Positions 6,861 through 8,628 of a DNA stretch of 8,628 nucleotides are shown piece by piece. The notes beneath the pieces are model-generated. The model did no database searches. It was not told the origin of the DNA and saw nothing but the letters and a program-made list of their open reading frames with translations. Both the position numbers and the translations under genes were made by a program. The stretch is taken from NCBI GenBank assembly GCA_964631745.1, contig CAZVWV010000148.1, positions 1-8,628 of the forward strand. Direction: 5' to 3'. The DNA comes from CAZVWV01 sp964631745. GTDB taxonomy: Bacteria > Bdellovibrionota_C > UBA2361 > JBGSMV01. How positions within the stretch are numbered: the first letter of the stretch is position 1; each line of letters begins with the position of its first letter.

Positions 6861-7412
6861 ATGTCCAACGGAACTAAGATCGATATTTACCCCTGGGGCC
6901 GAGAGCAGATTATTTGGGGATATGCTTCAGACCATAAATACACATTCAAAATCTTAGAGCCCAAACCGGGGCGGGAGGGTTGTCTTAGCTTGCAGTACCA
7001 TAACGAGAAGAGCGAGAGCTGGTTAGTGCTTAGGGGCACGGCCTGGGCATTGGTGGTGATTGATAACTTGGTTTGTTCCAAACTACTGAACGCTGGTCAA
7101 GTCTTGAATCTCCCCTGTGGCATCATCCATCGGCTTATGGGAGTAAGCCCAGACGTGCAAGTTGCTGAGCCCTCAACGCCCGACCGCCATGCCGCTGATG
7201 CCACAGTCGTTAAAGACGTAGTGAGGTTGGCCTGTGTGCATGGTCGAGAATGTGCGAGAACTAGAAGTGCAGATGAGCAGCAGCTCGTAGAAGAGTGTGT
7301 GAGAGTCACCGATGATGCCATTGAATGTATTCAGTCCAATCGAAGCCCGCCCCAGATCCATGCGGAACTATTCAGTCGGTTGGGGTTTCGGGATCTGAAC
7401 CGTAAATCTTGA
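6861..7412 (+). CDS. Cupin domain protein related to type II mannose-6-phosphate isomerase C-terminal domain
   Basis: This 183-residue protein has a single cupin domain at about residues 8-125 that aligns by eye with the C-terminal cupin of ManC-type mannose-6-phosphate isomerase/GDP-mannose pyrophosphorylase. Shared features are YPWG at 10-13, LSLQYH at 42-47, the WLVLRGTA strand-turn at 54-61, and LPCGIIHRL at 84-92. H47, E52 and H90 sit where the family has metal ligands, but the second histidine of the usual His-x-His is E49 here. Further on, STPDRHAAD at 105-113 also occurs, from memory, in stand-alone cupins of this type. A helical acidic tail of about 50 residues follows. It is the last gene of the operon, 33 bases after the glycosyltransferase-like gene. 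It could be a sugar-phosphate isomerase or a sensor/binding protein. A full PMI activity is not shown. The ATG at 6861 has only a weak Shine-Dalgarno sequence. Confidence 0.8.
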   Translation: MSNGTKIDIYPWGREQIIWGYASDHKYTFKILEPKPGREGCLSLQYHNEKSESWLVLRGTAWALVVIDNLVCSKLLNAGQVLNLPCGIIHRLMGVSPDVQVAEPSTPDRHAADATVVKDVVRLACVHGRECARTRSADEQQLVEECVRVTDDAIECIQSNRSPPQIHAELFSRLGFRDLNRKS

Positions 7413-7498
7413 ACATTCTGGAGAATGAATACAGGCAGCGTTCCAGCGCACAATGCTAAACTGCTAGATTCGGATAACGTTGCATTACCCACGGAAAC
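7413..7498. other. Spacer between convergent genes with a weak hairpin
   Basis: The operon and the Cas4-like gene converge here, so terminators for both are expected. The inverted repeat CATTCT-GG-AGAATG at 7414-7427 can form a short AT-rich stem immediately after the cupin stop. It has no T-run on either side, so I do not call it an intrinsic terminator. Nothing else is evident. Confidence 0.3.
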
Positions 7499-8164
7499 TC
7501 ACTGGCTCTGAGATGTCCGCCTGGATTTGGCAGAGATGCTTACTAAATCTCTCTTTTGGCTTTGGTGCTCGTGCGCAATTCCGCTAATATGCGTCTCGCA
7601 AGAATCTCTGACGTCGCATTTACGGCATTTCTTAGGATGGGGCGCGGCTTTCGCTACTTTTTCGCGATGTAAAACCGAGCGCATTTCATCGATTATATTT
7701 TGGAGCCAAGCTTGCCGTTCCGGCGAATTGTCGATGCGGACCTTGCGGCAATTGGGACCCAATATTAGGTATCCGTAGGGCGGTCGACGGCCTTCGAACT
7801 CTTCAATCAATCTCATATAGACCAGAACTTGGGCTACGTAACGATCGTGAATTTTACGCGCCAGAGGTTTACGTTCGACCGGGATAATATCGCCATGTTC
7901 AACAATGATGGCGTCGGGCCTTCCGGCCAAGCCTTGCATCTCAGACACATAATTCCTGACTGGCAACGTCTTGCTTCCGTCAACGCTCACCGCTTTGACT
8001 TTAGGCGTCACGCCCACCTGCTTCGAGGTTTTTCTGATCTTAGTGGCTACTGCATCAAGCACAATGGCTGCGAACATGATGAGCAGTGCCAACAGGATCA
8101 TCTGCGAATCAAGTTGGGCAACTTCTCGGATTAGTCCAACAAAATAGTGTTGAATCTCGATCAA
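7499..8164 (-). CDS. C-terminal part of a split Cas4/Dna2-type iron-sulfur nuclease, membrane-anchored
   Basis: This 221-residue product holds most of the catalytic core of a Cas4-family PD-(D/E)XK nuclease (DUF83/Dna2-Cas4). Visible motifs are GRPD at 81-84 (metal-binding D84), PVERK at 95-99 (E97-x-K99), AQVLVY at 111-116 (Q112-x3-Y116) and the cysteines C180, C183 and C189 that normally ligate a [4Fe-4S] cluster. The fourth cysteine and the GxxxH histidine are missing here and are encoded by the preceding ORF in the same frame. Residues 22-40 form a hydrophobic helix, probably anchoring the protein in the inner membrane with the nuclease in the cytoplasm. The likely start is a TTG (8162-8164), two codons after the amber stop of the first part and 7 bases after GAGGAG. 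A basic, serine-rich tail follows the last cysteine. Cas4 proteins act as 5'-3' or end-processing DNases, but no cas genes are nearby, so this is not tied to CRISPR adaptation. Confidence 0.8.
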   Translation of the reverse strand: MIEIQHYFVGLIREVAQLDSQMILLALLIMFAAIVLDAVATKIRKTSKQVGVTPKVKAVSVDGSKTLPVRNYVSEMQGLAGRPDAIIVEHGDIIPVERKPLARKIHDRYVAQVLVYMRLIEEFEGRRPPYGYLILGPNCRKVRIDNSPERQAWLQNIIDEMRSVLHREKVAKAAPHPKKCRKCDVRDSCETHISGIAHEHQSQKRDLVSISAKSRRTSQSQ

Positions 8165-8167
8165 AAT

Positions 8168-8428
8168 CTAGCTCCTCGATAATGCATAAAACAGAACGCA
8201 AAGCGCCACCAACAGAACCATCAACTTGAAATGCTTAGAAAGATATAAGATCTCGTCGTAATTCCTGGCCCACTCATGATGCAGCGCCGAGCCAGTTTTG
8301 ATACTGACCGGGGCTTCCCGCTTGGTGCGCACAACACTTTTAAGGCGCCAGGCCTCCGGGCAGACAATATAGCTGCCAATCTCTCCGGCCGAGATAATAA
8401 ACTTGCCCGTGCTACTCTTTCTTGCCAT
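8168..8428 (-). CDS. N-terminal part of a split Cas4/Dna2-type nuclease with C-terminal membrane helix
   Basis: This 86-residue product is the N-terminal segment of the Cas4-like nuclease whose remainder follows in the same frame after one TAG codon. ISAGEIGSYIVCPEAWRLK at 12-30 is the typical Cas4 opening, with C23 as the first iron-sulfur ligand. TGSALHHEW at 45-53 contains the GxxxH motif with H50, the first nuclease residue. A hydrophobic helix at about 68-83 (LKLM-like entry, then VLLVALCVLFYAL) ends the protein three residues before the stop. Alone it has no complete active site. I chose the ATG at 8428 because it has AGG at normal distance; a TTG at 8449 would add seven residues and has no Shine-Dalgarno sequence. 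Either the pair makes a two-subunit membrane nuclease, or the stop is a nonsense mutation or sequencing error in a single gene with a two-helix insert. The family call is firm, but how it is expressed is open. Confidence 0.75.
   Translation of the reverse strand: MARKSSTGKFIISAGEIGSYIVCPEAWRLKSVVRTKREAPVSIKTGSALHHEWARNYDEILYLSKHFKLMVLLVALCVLFYALSRS
8172..8177 (-). promoter_or_regulatory. Ribosome-binding site GAGGAG at the nuclease split point
   Basis: On the minus strand the order is GAGGAG-C-TAG-ATT-TTG. GAGGAG is a near-perfect anti-16S match, lies inside the last codons of the upstream ORF, and is 7 bases before the TTG start of the downstream ORF. This arrangement would allow re-initiation or coupled translation right after the amber stop and argues that the two parts are made as separate proteins. 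Confidence 0.55.
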
Positions 8429-8628
8429 GTGGAGCCTGTGTGAGACCAAAGAGACTGTAAGATTAGCTAAATCAGCTATACATGACCGTTATGGAGGATT
8501 ATTTGATTACTGGAACATAGGGGTCGCGTGCCCGGTAGAAAGCTGGCGGTGATGCTGTAATTTCTTGATTTCGAAAGGGAAAACAGGAATTTGTAGTTTC
8601 CGCGATTTGAATTTAACCACGGAGAACA
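8429..8628. other. Right-edge stretch upstream of the nuclease, no supportable gene
   Basis: This 200-base stretch should hold the promoter of the leftward nuclease pair. An inverted repeat TAGCT-AAATC-AGCTA lies at 8464-8478, about 36-50 bases before the ATG, and could be an operator, though it is short. A minus-strand frame is open for about 50 codons in from the window edge, but its translation looks like no known protein and I do not call it. The last bases may be the beginning of a dispersed repeat, listed separately. Confidence 0.4.
8613..8628. repeat. Possible start of a CCACGGAGAACA-type dispersed repeat at the window edge
   Basis: The final bases TTAACCACGGAGAACA match, from memory, the opening of a common intergenic repeat in several bacterial groups that continues with further CACGGAG units. 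The window ends here, so the periodic part cannot be seen. Confidence is low, because 16 bases alone could be coincidental. Confidence 0.3.

Noticed and set aside
7097..7361. Minus-strand ORFs opposite the cupin gene
   Set aside because: Shadow frames of the cupin gene; compositionally biased translations with no recognisable motif.
7829..8134. Plus-strand ORF of 101 codons opposite the nuclease core
   Set aside because: It is antisense to the conserved nuclease motifs and its translation looks random.
8165..8170. Amber codon read as pyrrolysine or another recoded amino acid
   Set aside because: A good ribosome-binding site and TTG start directly at the break give a simpler explanation, and no sign of recoding machinery or a readthrough structure was seen.
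7499..8628. A CRISPR-Cas locus, suggested by the Cas4-like protein
   Set aside because: No cas1, cas2, effector genes or regularly spaced repeats are in the window, and the protein carries membrane helices unlike CRISPR Cas4.
8478..8628. Partial minus-strand gene entering from the right edge
   Set aside because: A frame of about 50 codons is open, but there is no protein-like pattern and part of it may be repeat sequence.

Overview
The window looks like a Gram-negative, probably proteobacterial, chromosome segment of intermediate GC content. The main evidence is a full-length TonB-dependent outer-membrane receptor with a signal peptide, a plug domain and a C-terminal phenylalanine, next to a periplasmic YfiR-family protein. 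That pair is common in gamma- and betaproteobacteria, but the species cannot be named from this sequence. No rRNA, tRNA, complete insertion sequence or CRISPR array was seen.

Left region (163-3834, minus strand). Transcription runs right to left through a TonB-dependent receptor, a YfiR-like periplasmic protein, and a SAM-dependent methyltransferase with an N-terminal four-cysteine ribbon. The receptor/YfiR pair suggests an envelope sensing module. The diguanylate cyclase or sensor kinase that often follows is absent, and the methyltransferase sits in its place. An unrecognised 110-residue single-pass membrane protein (4044-4376, minus) lies upstream and separate from the receptor.

Central region (4550-7412, plus strand). 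Four tightly packed genes look like one operon. They are two beta-rich proteins of unknown family that resemble each other in their C-terminal halves, a protein resembling the N-terminal part of surface-polysaccharide processing or glycosyltransferase proteins, and a cupin related to the C-terminal domain of type II mannose-6-phosphate isomerases. The first two genes appear to start at TTG codons, each behind the same AAGGAAGG ribosome-binding sequence. The set may build or modify a sugar-containing molecule, but this is inference from the last two genes only.

Right region (7499-8428, minus strand, convergent with the operon). This is the most striking part. A Cas4/Dna2-type PD-(D/E)XK iron-sulfur nuclease is encoded in two consecutive in-frame pieces separated by one amber codon. 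The first piece carries the first cluster cysteine and the GxxxH histidine and ends in a membrane helix. The second begins with a membrane helix and carries the Asp, Glu-x-Lys, Gln-x3-Tyr and last three cysteines. A strong Shine-Dalgarno sequence sits just before the amber codon at ideal distance from a TTG start, so the split may be a real translationally coupled two-subunit arrangement rather than simple decay. No cas1, cas2 or CRISPR repeats are nearby. The right edge may run into a dispersed repeat that begins CCACGGAGAACA.
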